From positions 124,001 through 188,000 of the forward strand of contig CBFIBS010000002.1 in the NCBI GenBank assembly GCA_965660945.1: a DNA stretch of 64,000 bases, given 5' to 3'. Under the pieces are notes generated by a model. It was not told the DNA's origin. It saw only the letters and a list, made by a program, of their open reading frames with translations, and ran no database searches. A program made the position numbers and the translations under genes. The stretch comes from UBA7985 sp002711265 (GTDB lineage Bacteria > Pseudomonadota > Alphaproteobacteria > UBA7985). Below, in pieces: positions 25,370 through 35,007 of the stretch; position 1 is the first letter of the stretch; each line of letters starts with the position of its first letter.

Positions 25370-26407
25370 TCAGCCCCGCCGCCGCCGGCCGCCGCCGCCC
25401 CGTCGGGAAGAGGCCTTCAATTCATCCTGACCTGCCGCGATCCGGCGGGCGCCTTCGGACATCTGCCCCAGCGCCATCTCGATCGCCAGTACGCGGAAAT
25501 CGGGGTTGTCGTTGGCATCCAGCGCCTGTCGCATCGCGGCGATGTGCTCGGGCTTGGTCCCGCAGCAGCCGCCGATGATCCGGGCACCGGCCGCCCGAGC
25601 GAGCAGCGCGTAGGCCGACATCTGCTCGACCGTACCGCTGTAGACGATCTGACCATCCTCGTAGCTGGGAATGCCACAGTTGGCCTTGGCGATCACCGGG
25701 CGGTTGGGGCGGGCGTCCATGAACCCCAACACCGAACTCATCAGGTCCGAGGCCCCGACCCCGCAATTGGCGCCAAAGCCGTCGATACCGAAGTCGGCCG
25801 CCAGCCCGGCAAAGGCCCGCGGCGTCAGCCCCATCATGGTACGCCCGGCGCTGTCGAAGCTCATGGTCGCACAGACCGGAACGTCAAATCCACGCGCGGC
25901 CTCAACCGCAGCCTCCAGCTCATCGGGGGCCGAGATGGTTTCGATCCAGACCATATCGATCCCGCCTTCGACCAGCCCCTCGATCTGCTCGGCAAAGCTG
26001 GCGATCGCATCCGCGCGCTCAAGCTTGCCCAGCGGCGCCAGAATCTCACCGGTCGGTCCGACCGACCCGGCGACCAGCACCCGGCGGCCGGACTTGTCCG
26101 CTACCTCCCGGGCCAGCTGCGCCGCGCGGCGGTTCAGCGATCCGACCTGATCATCGAGGCCATGGAGCTGAAGCCGGTGCCGGGTACCGCCGAAGGTGTT
26201 GGTCAGGAACAAGTCGCTGCCAGCCTCGACAAAGGACTGATGCAGGGCCTGCACCCGGTCCGGATGCTCGAGCAGCCAGGCCTCGGGCGCCTCGCCGCTC
26301 TCCAGCCCCATGGCGAACAGGTTGGTCCCGGTCGCACCATCGGCCAGCAAAAATGACTTTTCGCCCAACAGCGCCTCAAATCCCGTCGCTGACAACCCTT
26401 CTGACAT
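25370..26407 (-). CDS. bmt: Betaine-homocysteine S-methyltransferase-type enzyme
   Basis: A 345-residue member of the zinc-dependent homocysteine methyltransferase family (pfam Hcy). LLADGATGTNLFAMGL near 20-35 and FLTNTFGG near 67-74 are family motifs. Zinc ligands are Cys215 (GANCGVG) and Cys281-Cys282 (GGCCGT). Closest resemblance is to the Bmt proteins of roseobacters that use glycine betaine as methyl donor; direct methionine synthesis from another donor is possible. The open frame runs back to 26815, but the ATG at 26407 gives the normal family length; ATG at 26422 is an alternative. The C-terminus ends in a Gly/Arg tail (SSRRGGGGRRRRG). Demethylated betaine would be dimethylglycine, the likely type of substrate for the flavoproteins upstream. 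Confidence 0.85.
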   Translation of the reverse strand: MSEGLSATGFEALLGEKSFLLADGATGTNLFAMGLESGEAPEAWLLEHPDRVQALHQSFVEAGSDLFLTNTFGGTRHRLQLHGLDDQVGSLNRRAAQLAREVADKSGRRVLVAGSVGPTGEILAPLGKLERADAIASFAEQIEGLVEGGIDMVWIETISAPDELEAAVEAARGFDVPVCATMSFDSAGRTMMGLTPRAFAGLAADFGIDGFGANCGVGASDLMSSVLGFMDARPNRPVIAKANCGIPSYEDGQIVYSGTVEQMSAYALLARAAGARIIGGCCGTKPEHIAAMRQALDANDNPDFRVLAIEMALGQMSEGARRIAAGQDELKASSRRGGGGRRRRG

Positions 26408-26517
26408 GCCTTCGTCCTTCATCCTTGCAATCGTGGAGGTGACAGCCTGTCGCATCCGTTCGAGCAGGACAACCGCCTTTGCCATGTCCTCGCGGCGGGA
26501 CAGAGCGCAATCTGGTG

Positions 26518-26556
26518 CCGGGCACGAAGGCTGGGCAAGAAGGCCGGGCACGAAGG
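26518..26556 (+). repeat. Three 13-bp imperfect tandem repeats
   Basis: Units CCGGGCACGAAGG, CTGGGCAAGAAGG and CCGGGCACGAAGG lie head to tail and run into a G-rich stretch (26557-26572). They sit in the 236-bp gap between the small lipoprotein and the homocysteine methyltransferase-type gene, both on the minus strand, so they would be in the leader of the latter. Confidence 0.75.
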
Positions 26557-26643
26557 CGGGGGCCGGGGGGGGCTTAATCCTGTGCCGGGAGAGAGCGTGG
26601 GGCGGTGGCGCAGCAGCAGCAGTCACCACCGACCCATCAGGGA

Positions 26644-26904
26644 TCAGAAGATCAGGCGCGGCAGGGTCGGTCCGTCCTGATAGCCCCGATCGTATTCGAT
26701 CGCGTTCGGGATTACGCCAATGGCGGCGCAAATATCCGCAAGCTGGGTATACCGGTTTTCCAGCCCTTGCTGGGCGTGGTGAACCCCGGTCTGGTACCAG
26801 TTCGCGTCGGTACACAGCCGCTGATCACCGCTGCCGCAGGCGGCCAGTGTCAGGGCCACTGCACTGGCAGCGGCAAATCCGGAAAGTGTTTTGACCGTTT
26901 TCAT
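26644..26904 (-). CDS. Small DUF2799-like lipoprotein
   Basis: An 86-residue protein. The N-terminus is a lipoprotein signal (MKTVKTLSGFAAASAVALTLAAC, Cys23). The mature part reads DANWYQTGVHHAQQGL...LADIC...IEYDRGYQDG, the W-x-x-G...G...C...Y-x-x-G pattern of the DUF2799 family of small envelope lipoproteins. The last residues (GPTLPRLIF) differ from the GLxxYC ending I expect of the family, so the tail may be altered. It reads in the same direction as the SH3-domain gene upstream. Confidence 0.72.
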   Translation of the reverse strand: MKTVKTLSGFAAASAVALTLAACGSGDQRLCTDANWYQTGVHHAQQGLENRYTQLADICAAIGVIPNAIEYDRGYQDGPTLPRLIF

Positions 26905-27017
26905 CTTGGTGTCTCAGCCTTTCTCGTCGGTTGGGTTTTGGGTGCTTGGGTGCTGATCTCTGGTGTTGCGCGCCGGGCGACCTGCCCTGCTCTGGTCGAA
27001 TGAGCTTCCGTGAGGGT

Positions 27018-28025
27018 TCAGCACCCCCGGATCAGAGAGAAGTAAATCCAGCCCTCGGCCTGTCGGCCGGTGACGATCTGGTTCCATTGACCATCAGCGG
27101 TTCGGCGCCGGATGTAGAGCATTTCGCCCTGCTCAAGCACGGCGCGAACCCCGAAGTCAGTCCCCGGTCCTGCGCGCAGGTTCGAGCGCGTGGTGACACA
27201 GGCCCGCTCGAGCTGGCTCAGGCTGGGCTGGCGCTGCACGATCATGGCGCTGTCCTGCGGCGCGGAATCCCCAGCTTCCTCAGTGGTCACGGCCAACATG
27301 GCGGTGCGATCTACCCCGCCCGTCGCCGTCCCCGTCCCCGAAACGCCGGTCGAGAATCCGCCGTCGGTCGCTGCCCCGGACCCAGGAGCGATCTGGCCGG
27401 TTCCAGCAGTCAGCCCGTTCAGGCCGGAGAGGGGCGCATCTGCACCGATCAGGATCCCCAGCGGCCGGAACGCAGCCGTGGTCACGCTGTCGGCCTCGAG
27501 CAGATCCACCGGCGCGGTGTAGTTGACCCCGGCGGGCTGGAATGCCCCGGTCGCGCTGATCAGGCGCAAGCCATCAAGGCTGCAGGGTCCGTCGAAGGCA
27601 AACTCGCGGACGCGGCGGCTCAGCCCCTGCCCGCTCAGATCGGCAATTTCGACCCGGTTCAGCCCCACAACCAGGCCATCCTCGACCAGCTCCAGCGCCA
27701 GTGAGGCGCCCTCGAGCGGCGAAGAGCCGTCGGCATCGACGAAAAACTGGAAGTAGCAGCGCTGCTCGGTCAGCGGAAAGCGGACGGAATGCACCAGGCG
27801 CAAGCGGAAGCGGAGATCGTCGGGCAGGACCGAGGCCGCCCCGGCGCGGGCGAGCCCTGCCTGCTCGTCCGTACTGCTGGCGAGGAAGGCGCCAAAGGTC
27901 GACGTGGTACCTGCATCCTGCGCCAGCGCGACCCGGCCGCTGATGGCCATGACAGCCACGAAGAACAACAGAAGGCCCAAGCCCAGCAGGCCGACGAGCA
28001 GGCGCGAAGCCCAAGTTTGTTTCAA
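27018..28025 (-). CDS. Membrane-anchored protein with C-terminal bacterial SH3 domain
   Basis: A 335-residue protein with a single N-terminal hydrophobic segment (residues 9-34, LLVGLLGLGLLLFFVAVMAI) that may be an anchor or uncleaved signal. The middle is unrecognised and contains a Gly/Thr-rich linker (about 205-245). The last 60 residues are an SH3_3 domain: TRSNLRAGPGTDFGVRAVLEQGEMLYI and a WIYFSLIRGC ending. Such domains usually bind cell-wall peptides. Likely periplasmic, with a role at the envelope. It is divergent from leuB across 270 bp. Confidence 0.8.
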   Translation of the reverse strand: MKQTWASRLLVGLLGLGLLLFFVAVMAISGRVALAQDAGTTSTFGAFLASSTDEQAGLARAGAASVLPDDLRFRLRLVHSVRFPLTEQRCYFQFFVDADGSSPLEGASLALELVEDGLVVGLNRVEIADLSGQGLSRRVREFAFDGPCSLDGLRLISATGAFQPAGVNYTAPVDLLEADSVTTAAFRPLGILIGADAPLSGLNGLTAGTGQIAPGSGAATDGGFSTGVSGTGTATGGVDRTAMLAVTTEEAGDSAPQDSAMIVQRQPSLSQLERACVTTRSNLRAGPGTDFGVRAVLEQGEMLYIRRRTADGQWNQIVTGRQAEGWIYFSLIRGC

Positions 28026-28295
28026 GATCCAAAGCCCCGGAATGACAGATCAGCAGGATGATAAATTTTTATTAAAACTGCAATTTTTCTGCCAACCCGC
28101 AATTGCATTATGCGAAGCCCGGTCGGTGGAGTGTCGCCAGACCGGAAAATGCGGGGCAAGAAGGGCGGCGAAACGGCCTGCGTCTGGCTCGCCACAGTCC
28201 AACCGGATTGACAGGGCTGGACCCGTGGACAGTCCCGGGCGGTCCACTTACACCGGAACGCAGCAGAAATTGTACGAAAACAGGGGCCTCTGACG
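28026..28295. promoter_or_regulatory. Divergent promoter region with an AT-rich island
   Basis: The gap between the SH3-domain gene and leuB contains a conspicuous AT-rich stretch at about 28058-28091 (for example AAATTTTTATTAAAA), unusual in this sequence. It is close to the minus-strand start, so it probably belongs to the SH3 gene's promoter. I saw no leucine leader peptide or hairpin pair that would indicate attenuation of leuB. Confidence 0.5.
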
Positions 28296-29408
28296 ATGGC
28301 GCAAAATATTCTCGTGCTCCCCGGTGATGGCATCGGGCAGGAAGTGATGACCGAAGTCCGGCGCGTGGTCGACTGGTTCGGCGACAACCGTGGCCTCGAG
28401 GTCAACATCACCGAGGACAAGGTTGGCGGTGCCGCCTACGACGCCTATGGCGCCCCGATCACCGACGCGATCATGGACAAGGCCTTCGCCGCCGATTGTG
28501 TGCTGTTCGGTGCGGTGGGTGGCCCGCAGTACGATACGCTCGATTTCTCGCTGCGCCCCGAGCGCGGCCTGCTGCGCCTGCGCAAGGATCTCGAGCTGTT
28601 CGCCAACCTGCGCCCGGCGATCTGTTTTGACGCGCTGGCCGAAGCGTCTTCGCTGAAGAAAGAGCTGGTCGCTGGCCTCGACATCATGATCGTGCGCGAG
28701 CTGACCGGCGGGGTCTACTTCGGCGAGCCGCGCGGCATCTCCGACCTGCCCGATGGCCAGCGCCGGGGCATCAACACCCAGGTCTACGACACCGAGGAAA
28801 TCCGCCGGGTCGCGCGGGTCGCCTTCGATCTTGCGGGCAAGCGCGGCAACCGCGTGCATTCTTCGGAAAAGAACAACGTCATGGAGTCCGGCATCCTCTG
28901 GAAAGAAGAGGTGCAGTGGGTCCACGACAACGAGTTCCCCGACGTCCAGCTCGATCACATTCTCGCCGACAACTGCGGGATGCAGCTGGTGCGCGCGCCC
29001 AAGCAGTTCGACGTAATTGTCACCGACAACCTGTTCGGCGACATGCTCTCCGACGTTGCCGCCATGCTCACCGGCTCGCTGGGCATGCTGCCCTCGGCGT
29101 CGCTGGGTGGGCGTGACGAAGCGACGGGCAAGTCCCACGCCCTCTACGAGCCGGTGCACGGCTCGGCGCCGGACATCGCCGGTCAGAACAAGGCCAACCC
29201 GCTAGCCTGCATCCTGTCGTTCGCTATGGCGCTGCGCTACTCGCTCGACCGGGGCGAGGATGCCGACCTGCTCGAAGCCACCGTCGACCGCGTGCTCGGC
29301 GCAGGCACCCGCACCGGCGACATCATGTCCGAAGGCTCGACGCTGGTCTCCTGCACCGGCATGGGCGACGCCGTGCTCGCCGAGCTCAACAAGACCATTT
29401 CCGGATAA
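28296..29408 (+). CDS. leuB: 3-isopropylmalate dehydrogenase
   Basis: A 370-residue enzyme of leucine synthesis that oxidatively decarboxylates 3-isopropylmalate with NAD+. It starts with ILVLPGDGIGQEVM, has GAVGGPQYD near 70, the substrate-binding RPERGLLRLRKDL near 87-99 and RELTGGVYFGE near 133-143. The C-terminal metal and NAD site is NLFGDMLSDVAAMLTGSLGMLPSASLG, followed by YEPVHGSAPDIAGQ. asd follows 17 bases downstream, a pairing seen in several alphaproteobacteria. leuC and leuD are not in the window. Confidence 0.97.
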   Translation: MAQNILVLPGDGIGQEVMTEVRRVVDWFGDNRGLEVNITEDKVGGAAYDAYGAPITDAIMDKAFAADCVLFGAVGGPQYDTLDFSLRPERGLLRLRKDLELFANLRPAICFDALAEASSLKKELVAGLDIMIVRELTGGVYFGEPRGISDLPDGQRRGINTQVYDTEEIRRVARVAFDLAGKRGNRVHSSEKNNVMESGILWKEEVQWVHDNEFPDVQLDHILADNCGMQLVRAPKQFDVIVTDNLFGDMLSDVAAMLTGSLGMLPSASLGGRDEATGKSHALYEPVHGSAPDIAGQNKANPLACILSFAMALRYSLDRGEDADLLEATVDRVLGAGTRTGDIMSEGSTLVSCTGMGDAVLAELNKTISG

Positions 29409-29425
29409 TCAGGGTAAACACAGCC

Positions 29426-30454
<1,029 letters not shown>

Positions 30455-30520
30455 TCGTCTCCAGGCTTCGGCGGCTCACGGGGCACAAACGGTACCGTGC
30501 GCGGCATCACCCAAACGGAA

Positions 30521-30548
30521 AAAGGCCCCAAGCGGGGCCTTTTGCATT
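30521..30548. terminator. Rho-independent terminator between asd and the convergent gene
   Basis: AAAGGCCCC (30521-30529) pairs with GGGGCCTTT (30534-30542) over a 4-base loop; TTTT continues after it. The A run on the other side means it can also stop transcripts from the minus strand. Confidence 0.9.
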
Positions 30549-30604
30549 TTTAGGCTGAGATTGACGGCCTGAATGGCAGACCTATCACAGGCCCGCCGCA
30601 GGTC

Positions 30605-31171
30605 TCAGAGCGCCGCCTTGGCACTGACGGCGAGGCTCTTCAGCGCCTTCAGCTCGTTCTTTGCGCCGCCATCGGTGCCGAGCACCCCCATCCACATACG
30701 CAGGCTGCGGTCTTCGATGGTCAGCTGATCGGTCACGGTAATCAGCGTGCTGCCGTCGGGCTGCTCGACAAAGCGCACCTCCCGCAGCGTCCGGACCGGC
30801 ACATCTTCGGCGTCGATCCGATAGCTGTAGATCCAGGGCGCGGCATCGTTGCCGCCGCTGCCGCCCTTCACTGCTTCGACCCTGCTGAAGCGGGTGAGAT
30901 AATTGCGGTCTTCGTGACGGGTGATCCAGGCGCTCAGCCCGAGGTCATCCTCGGTCTGCTCGTAGACCTCAACCTCGTCGAAGCGCTCGGTCAGCACGCC
31001 GGGGGTGTTGAGCACCAGCCAGACGGCCGCGGCTGGGGCCTGTGTGCTGTCTTCAGCCGTCGCCGTCAGCGTTTCGGGCAGGCGGGAAGCCTGCCAGAAC
31101 AGGCTTCCGACGAAGAAGGCAAGGGCAGCGAAAAAGGCCAGCACGGCCCAGAGCAGCAGACGACGGATCAT
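30605..31171 (-). CDS. Membrane-anchored protein of unknown function (SRPBCC-like)
   Basis: A 188-residue protein with an N-terminal transmembrane helix (residues 5-28, LLLWAVLAFFAALAFFVGSLFW) and a soluble part of about 155 residues. The mixed beta pattern (SAWITRHEDRNYLTRF...TLREVRFVEQPDGSTLITVTDQLTIED) looks like a START/SRPBCC hydrophobic-ligand fold, but this is by shape only. It is 51 bases upstream of nothing on its own strand; the Mpo1-like gene is transcribed toward it. Confidence 0.6.
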   Translation of the reverse strand: MIRRLLLWAVLAFFAALAFFVGSLFWQASRLPETLTATAEDSTQAPAAAVWLVLNTPGVLTERFDEVEVYEQTEDDLGLSAWITRHEDRNYLTRFSRVEAVKGGSGGNDAAPWIYSYRIDAEDVPVRTLREVRFVEQPDGSTLITVTDQLTIEDRSLRMWMGVLGTDGGAKNELKALKSLAVSAKAAL

Positions 31172-31222
31172 GGTTCAGTCGGTATCCTGTAGAGTCGCTG
31201 CCCCACCGCGTTGCGCGCACGG

Positions 31223-31735
31223 TCAGCTTGTTGACTGGGCGAGGCGCCGGAGTTCCGCGTCCACGTTCTGCTTCAGCTCCTGCTTCAGACCCAGCCGATG
31301 GACGACTTCATAGACCAGAAACGTCGGCCCGAGCATGCCCTGAAACAGATTGTCGAGCAGCGCCGGACGCTTGCCTTCGAAGTGATGGCCGACCAGCTGG
31401 AAACCCCAGCCGACGACCTGCAGACCCACGGCCCAGATGATCTTCCACATAACCGACAGCTGCGGGTCGTACCACGTGACCCCAAGCCACAGGAACGGCA
31501 GCGCTAGCAGCGCCACCAGCCCCCCGATCAGCCAGTCCATGCTGATCCAGAGCGCCGCAAAACCAACAAACACGAACACAGAAAGCGGGAGGCCGAACAG
31601 CTTGGGCCAGGAGGCAACGAACAGCACGCCGATAACAATCAGCGGAATGCCGATGAAGTGCGTCAGCTCATTGCGCATGTCGGTGTGATAGCTGGCGTAG
31701 CCCGCAAGCTGGCGAGTGTAGAGTTCGGTGAACAT
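31223..31735 (-). CDS. Mpo1-like (DUF962) membrane protein
   Basis: A 170-residue polytopic protein. The first signature is YASYHTDMRNELTHFIGIP (His17, Asn22, His26); a second His-rich motif QLVGHHFEGKRPAL is near 115-128. These match the DUF962/Mpo1 family; yeast Mpo1 is an Fe(II)-dependent dioxygenase that shortens 2-hydroxy fatty acids. Three or four hydrophobic helices fill the middle. The ATG at 31735 has GGAGGAG just upstream, so I prefer it to the longer frame. It lies 66 bases after dnaJ and could be read through from the chaperone genes. Confidence 0.85.
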   Translation of the reverse strand: MFTELYTRQLAGYASYHTDMRNELTHFIGIPLIVIGVLFVASWPKLFGLPLSVFVFVGFAALWISMDWLIGGLVALLALPFLWLGVTWYDPQLSVMWKIIWAVGLQVVGWGFQLVGHHFEGKRPALLDNLFQGMLGPTFLVYEVVHRLGLKQELKQNVDAELRRLAQSTS

Positions 31736-31801
31736 CGATGCTCCTCCGGCGTTCGTCTTTGAATGCCGCATATTAGGCATTCTGCGAAGTCGGTTCAAAC
31801 G

Positions 31802-32935
31802 CTAATCGGCGTTGAAGAAGCCCTTGACCTGATTGAGGAACTTGGCCGCAAGCGGCGAGTGCGCGTTGCCCTCGTCCTCAAACTCGGCCAGCAGCTCGCG
31901 CTGACGTTTGGTCAGATTGGTCGGGGTTTCGACCTCGACCCGGACGTAAAGATCGCCGCGCTCGGTCCGGCGGTAGATCGACATACCCTTGCCGCGCAGA
32001 CGCAGCTGTTGCCCCGACTGGGCGCCAGACGGAATCTTCACCCGAACCCGCGCGCCGTCGATGCTCGGCACCTCGATTTCCCCGCCCAGCGCCGCCGTGG
32101 TCATCGAGATCGGCATGGAGATGAACAGGTGCTGGGCCTCCCGCTCGAACAGGTCGTGATCGCGGATGTTGAGGAAGATGTAGAGGTCGCCCGAAGGACC
32201 GCCGCGCTGGCCCAGCTCGCCCTCACCGGCGAGCCGGATGCGGGTGCCGTCTTCGACGCCAGCGGGGATATTCACCGAAAGCTGCTTGTCTTTGGCAACC
32301 TTGCCGGCGCCACCACAGCTGCGGCAGGGGTCGCTGATCACCTGCCCCTGACCCTGACAGGTCGGGCAGCCCCGCTCCATGGCGAAAATGCCGTTCTGGG
32401 TGCGGACCCGGCCACGGCCACCACAGGTGCCGCAGGTCGTCGGGCTGGTGCCGGGCTTGGCGCCGGACCCCGAACAGGCCGAGCAGGACTCAGCCGAGGG
32501 CACCTTGATCTGGGTGGTCTTGCCCTCGAAGGCCTCATCGAGGCTGATGGTCATGTTGTACTGCAAGTCCGAGCCGCGACCCGGCTGGCTGCGCCCACCC
32601 GCGCGCCGACCGCCAAAGGCCGAGCCGAACATCTCTTCGAAAATATCGCCGAAGCCGTCAAAGCCCGCAGCGCCCGCGCCGCCGCCGAACGGATTGCCAC
32701 CGCCACCCTGCTCAAAGGCGGCATGGCCGAACTGGTCGTAGGCCGCACGCTTCTGCGGGTCTTTCAGGGCGTCGTAGGCCTCGTTGACTTCCTTGAAGGT
32801 CTTTTCAGCCTCGGCATTGCCGGCGTTGCGGTCGGGGTGATGCTCCATGGCCAGCTTACGGAAAGCCGACTTCAGCTCCTTGTCCGTCGCGGACTTGGAG
32901 ACACCCAGAACGTCGTAGTAATCGCGCTTTGACAT
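31802..32935 (-). CDS. dnaJ: Chaperone protein DnaJ
   Basis: A 377-residue type I Hsp40. The J domain is at residues 1-70 with the HPD tripeptide at 33-35. A Gly/Phe-rich linker follows (about 75-110), then the zinc domain with four CxxCxGxG repeats (CSACSGSG, CGTCGGRG, CPTCQGQG, CRSCGGAG), then the substrate-binding C-terminal domains. It stimulates the ATPase of DnaK and delivers unfolded clients. It is 101 bases downstream of dnaK, with a strong hairpin in between. Confidence 0.98.
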   Translation of the reverse strand: MSKRDYYDVLGVSKSATDKELKSAFRKLAMEHHPDRNAGNAEAEKTFKEVNEAYDALKDPQKRAAYDQFGHAAFEQGGGGNPFGGGAGAAGFDGFGDIFEEMFGSAFGGRRAGGRSQPGRGSDLQYNMTISLDEAFEGKTTQIKVPSAESCSACSGSGAKPGTSPTTCGTCGGRGRVRTQNGIFAMERGCPTCQGQGQVISDPCRSCGGAGKVAKDKQLSVNIPAGVEDGTRIRLAGEGELGQRGGPSGDLYIFLNIRDHDLFEREAQHLFISMPISMTTAALGGEIEVPSIDGARVRVKIPSGAQSGQQLRLRGKGMSIYRRTERGDLYVRVEVETPTNLTKRQRELLAEFEDEGNAHSPLAAKFLNQVKGFFNAD

Positions 32936-32998
32936 GGTGCCGGACCTCCTGACCGTGCGCAGGCCTCAGAGGCCCGAAGGACGATCGTGGAGCTGGCC

Positions 32999-33019
32999 GA
33001 CCGGGAGTGGCTCCCGGTC
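32999..33019 (-). promoter_or_regulatory. Perfect 9-bp hairpin between dnaK and dnaJ
   Basis: GACCGGGAG (32999-33007) and CTCCCGGTC (33011-33019) form a 9-bp stem with a 3-base loop, 18 bases after the dnaK stop. No T run follows, so it is not a standard terminator. It may protect the dnaK mRNA 3' end or reduce read-through into dnaJ. Confidence 0.7.
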
Positions 33020-33036
33020 AGCCGCGCCTTGGTTGC

Positions 33037-35007
33037 TTACTTGTCGTTGTCGTTGTCGTCTTCACCGCGACCGTCACCGGCCACAGCATCGTCACCGCCA
33101 ACCTCTTCGAAGTCGGCATCGACCACATCGTCAGCACCCATATCGGGGCCGCCAGCCATATCTTCGGGGTTGAAGCCACCCGGACCACCGGCAGCGCCGG
33201 CAGCCGGATCACCATAGATCGCCGAGCCAACCGCCATCATCGCCTCGGACAGCGCTTCAGTCTTCGCGCGGATATCGTCGAGATCCTCGGTCGCCAGCGC
33301 GGCCTTGAGAGCGTCGGCCTTCTCACCGATGTCGGCCTGCGCGGCATCGTCGATCTTGTCGGCGTTGTCCTTGACGGTCTTCTCGGCCTGATAGACGAGA
33401 CTGTCACCGGCGTTGCGGGCTTCGATCAGATCCTTGCGCTTCTGGTCATCGGCGGCGTTGGCCTCCGCGTCCTTGACCATGCGATCGATGTCCTCGTCGG
33501 AAAGACCGCCAGAGGCCTGAATGGTGATCTTCTGCTCGCGGCCGGTGCCCTTGTCCTTGGCTTCGACCGAGACGATGCCGTTGGCGTCGATGTCGAAAGT
33601 CACCTCGATCTGCGGCACGCCGCGCGGCGCGGGTGGAATGCCTTCGAGGTTGAACTGACCCAGCATCTTGTTATCCGCGGCGATCGGGCGTTCGCCCTGG
33701 AACACGCGGATGGTCACCGCCGACTGGTTATCGGCTGCGGTGGAGAAGGTCTGTCCCTTCGAGGTCGGGATCGTGGTGTTGCGGTCGATCAGGCGCGTCA
33801 TCTGACCGCCCAGCGTCTCAATACCCAGCGACAGCGGGGTCACATCGAGCAGCAGGACGTCCTTCACGTCGCCCTGGAAAATGCCGCCCTGAACGGCGGC
33901 GCCGATGGCCACGACTTCGTCGGGGTTCACGCCCTGGTTCGGCTCCTTGCCGAAGAAACCCTTCACCAGCTCCTTGACCTTGGGCATGCGGGTCATCCCG
34001 CCGACCATGACCACCTCGTCGATGTCCCCGGCGGCGAGGCCGGAGTCCTTCAGGGCATTCTTCACCGGTTCCATGGTCCGCTGCAGCAGGTCGTCGACCA
34101 GCGCTTCGAGCTTGGCCCGGGAAATCTTGATCATCAGGTGCTTGGGACCGGTCGCATCGGCCGTGATGAACGGCAGGTTGACCTCGGTTTCCATCGCCGA
34201 AGACAGCTCGATCTTGGCCTTCTCCGCAGCCTCTTTCAGGCGCTGGAGCGCATCGGTCTGCTTGCGCAGGTCGATGCCGTTTTCCTTCTGAAATTCATCA
34301 GCAAGGTAGTCCATGATCCGCGTGTCAAAGTCTTCACCACCGAGGAAGGTGTCGCCGTTGGTAGCCTTGACCTCGATCACGCCGTCACCGACTTCGAGCA
34401 CGGACACGTCGAAGGTACCGCCGCCAAGGTCATAGACCACGATCGTGCCTTCACCCTTCTTCTCCAGCCCGTAGGCCATGGCAGCAGCCGTCGGCTCATT
34501 GATGATCCGCTTGACATCAAGACCGGCGATCTTGCCGGCGTCTTTGGTCGCCTGCCGCTGGGCGTCGTTGAAATAGGCCGGGACCGTGATCACGGCCTCG
34601 GTCACCTTTTCACCGAGATAGGCCTCAGCGGTTTCCTTCATCTTGCCGAGAATGAAAGCCGAAACCTGGCTGGGCGAGTATTTCTCACCGTCGACCTCGA
34701 CCCACGCGTCGCCGTTATCGGCCTTGACCACCTTGAAGGGCGCCATTTCGTCGTGCTTGCTGGTCTGCGGGTCTTCGAACCGGCGACCAACGAGGCGCTT
34801 GATGGCGTAGAGGGTGCGGGCGGGGTTCGTCACCGCCTGACGCTTGGCCGCCTGACCGACCAGACGCTCGCCGCCGTCGCTCATGGCCACCATCGAAGGG
34901 GTGGTGCGGGCGCCTTCGGCGTTTTCGATCACGCGGGTGTTCGACCCTTCCATGACAGCGACACAGGAGTTGGTCGTGCCCAAGTCAATTCCGATGACTT
35001 TGCTCAT
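33037..35007 (-). CDS. dnaK: Chaperone protein DnaK (Hsp70)
   Basis: A 656-residue Hsp70. The N-terminal ATPase domain starts MSKVIGIDLGTTNSC and has VYDLGGGTFDVS and VGGMTRMPKV; the hydrophobic linker DVLLLDVTPLSLGIE leads to the peptide-binding domain at about 390. The C-terminal lid ends in an acidic tail with several Asp/Glu runs (DDVVDADFEEVGGDD), then a somewhat extended DGRGEDDNDNDK end. A 228-bp gap separates it from grpE, so it probably has its own promoter. A long open frame on the opposite strand is a codon-bias shadow. Confidence 0.98.
   Translation of the reverse strand: MSKVIGIDLGTTNSCVAVMEGSNTRVIENAEGARTTPSMVAMSDGGERLVGQAAKRQAVTNPARTLYAIKRLVGRRFEDPQTSKHDEMAPFKVVKADNGDAWVEVDGEKYSPSQVSAFILGKMKETAEAYLGEKVTEAVITVPAYFNDAQRQATKDAGKIAGLDVKRIINEPTAAAMAYGLEKKGEGTIVVYDLGGGTFDVSVLEVGDGVIEVKATNGDTFLGGEDFDTRIMDYLADEFQKENGIDLRKQTDALQRLKEAAEKAKIELSSAMETEVNLPFITADATGPKHLMIKISRAKLEALVDDLLQRTMEPVKNALKDSGLAAGDIDEVVMVGGMTRMPKVKELVKGFFGKEPNQGVNPDEVVAIGAAVQGGIFQGDVKDVLLLDVTPLSLGIETLGGQMTRLIDRNTTIPTSKGQTFSTAADNQSAVTIRVFQGERPIAADNKMLGQFNLEGIPPAPRGVPQIEVTFDIDANGIVSVEAKDKGTGREQKITIQASGGLSDEDIDRMVKDAEANAADDQKRKDLIEARNAGDSLVYQAEKTVKDNADKIDDAAQADIGEKADALKAALATEDLDDIRAKTEALSEAMMAVGSAIYGDPAAGAAGGPGGFNPEDMAGGPDMGADDVVDADFEEVGGDDAVAGDGRGEDDNDNDK

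Noticed and set aside
26408..26643. SAM-II or SAH riboswitch ahead of the homocysteine methyltransferase
   Set aside because: The leader lacks the pseudoknot pairing segments of these classes; only tandem repeats were seen.
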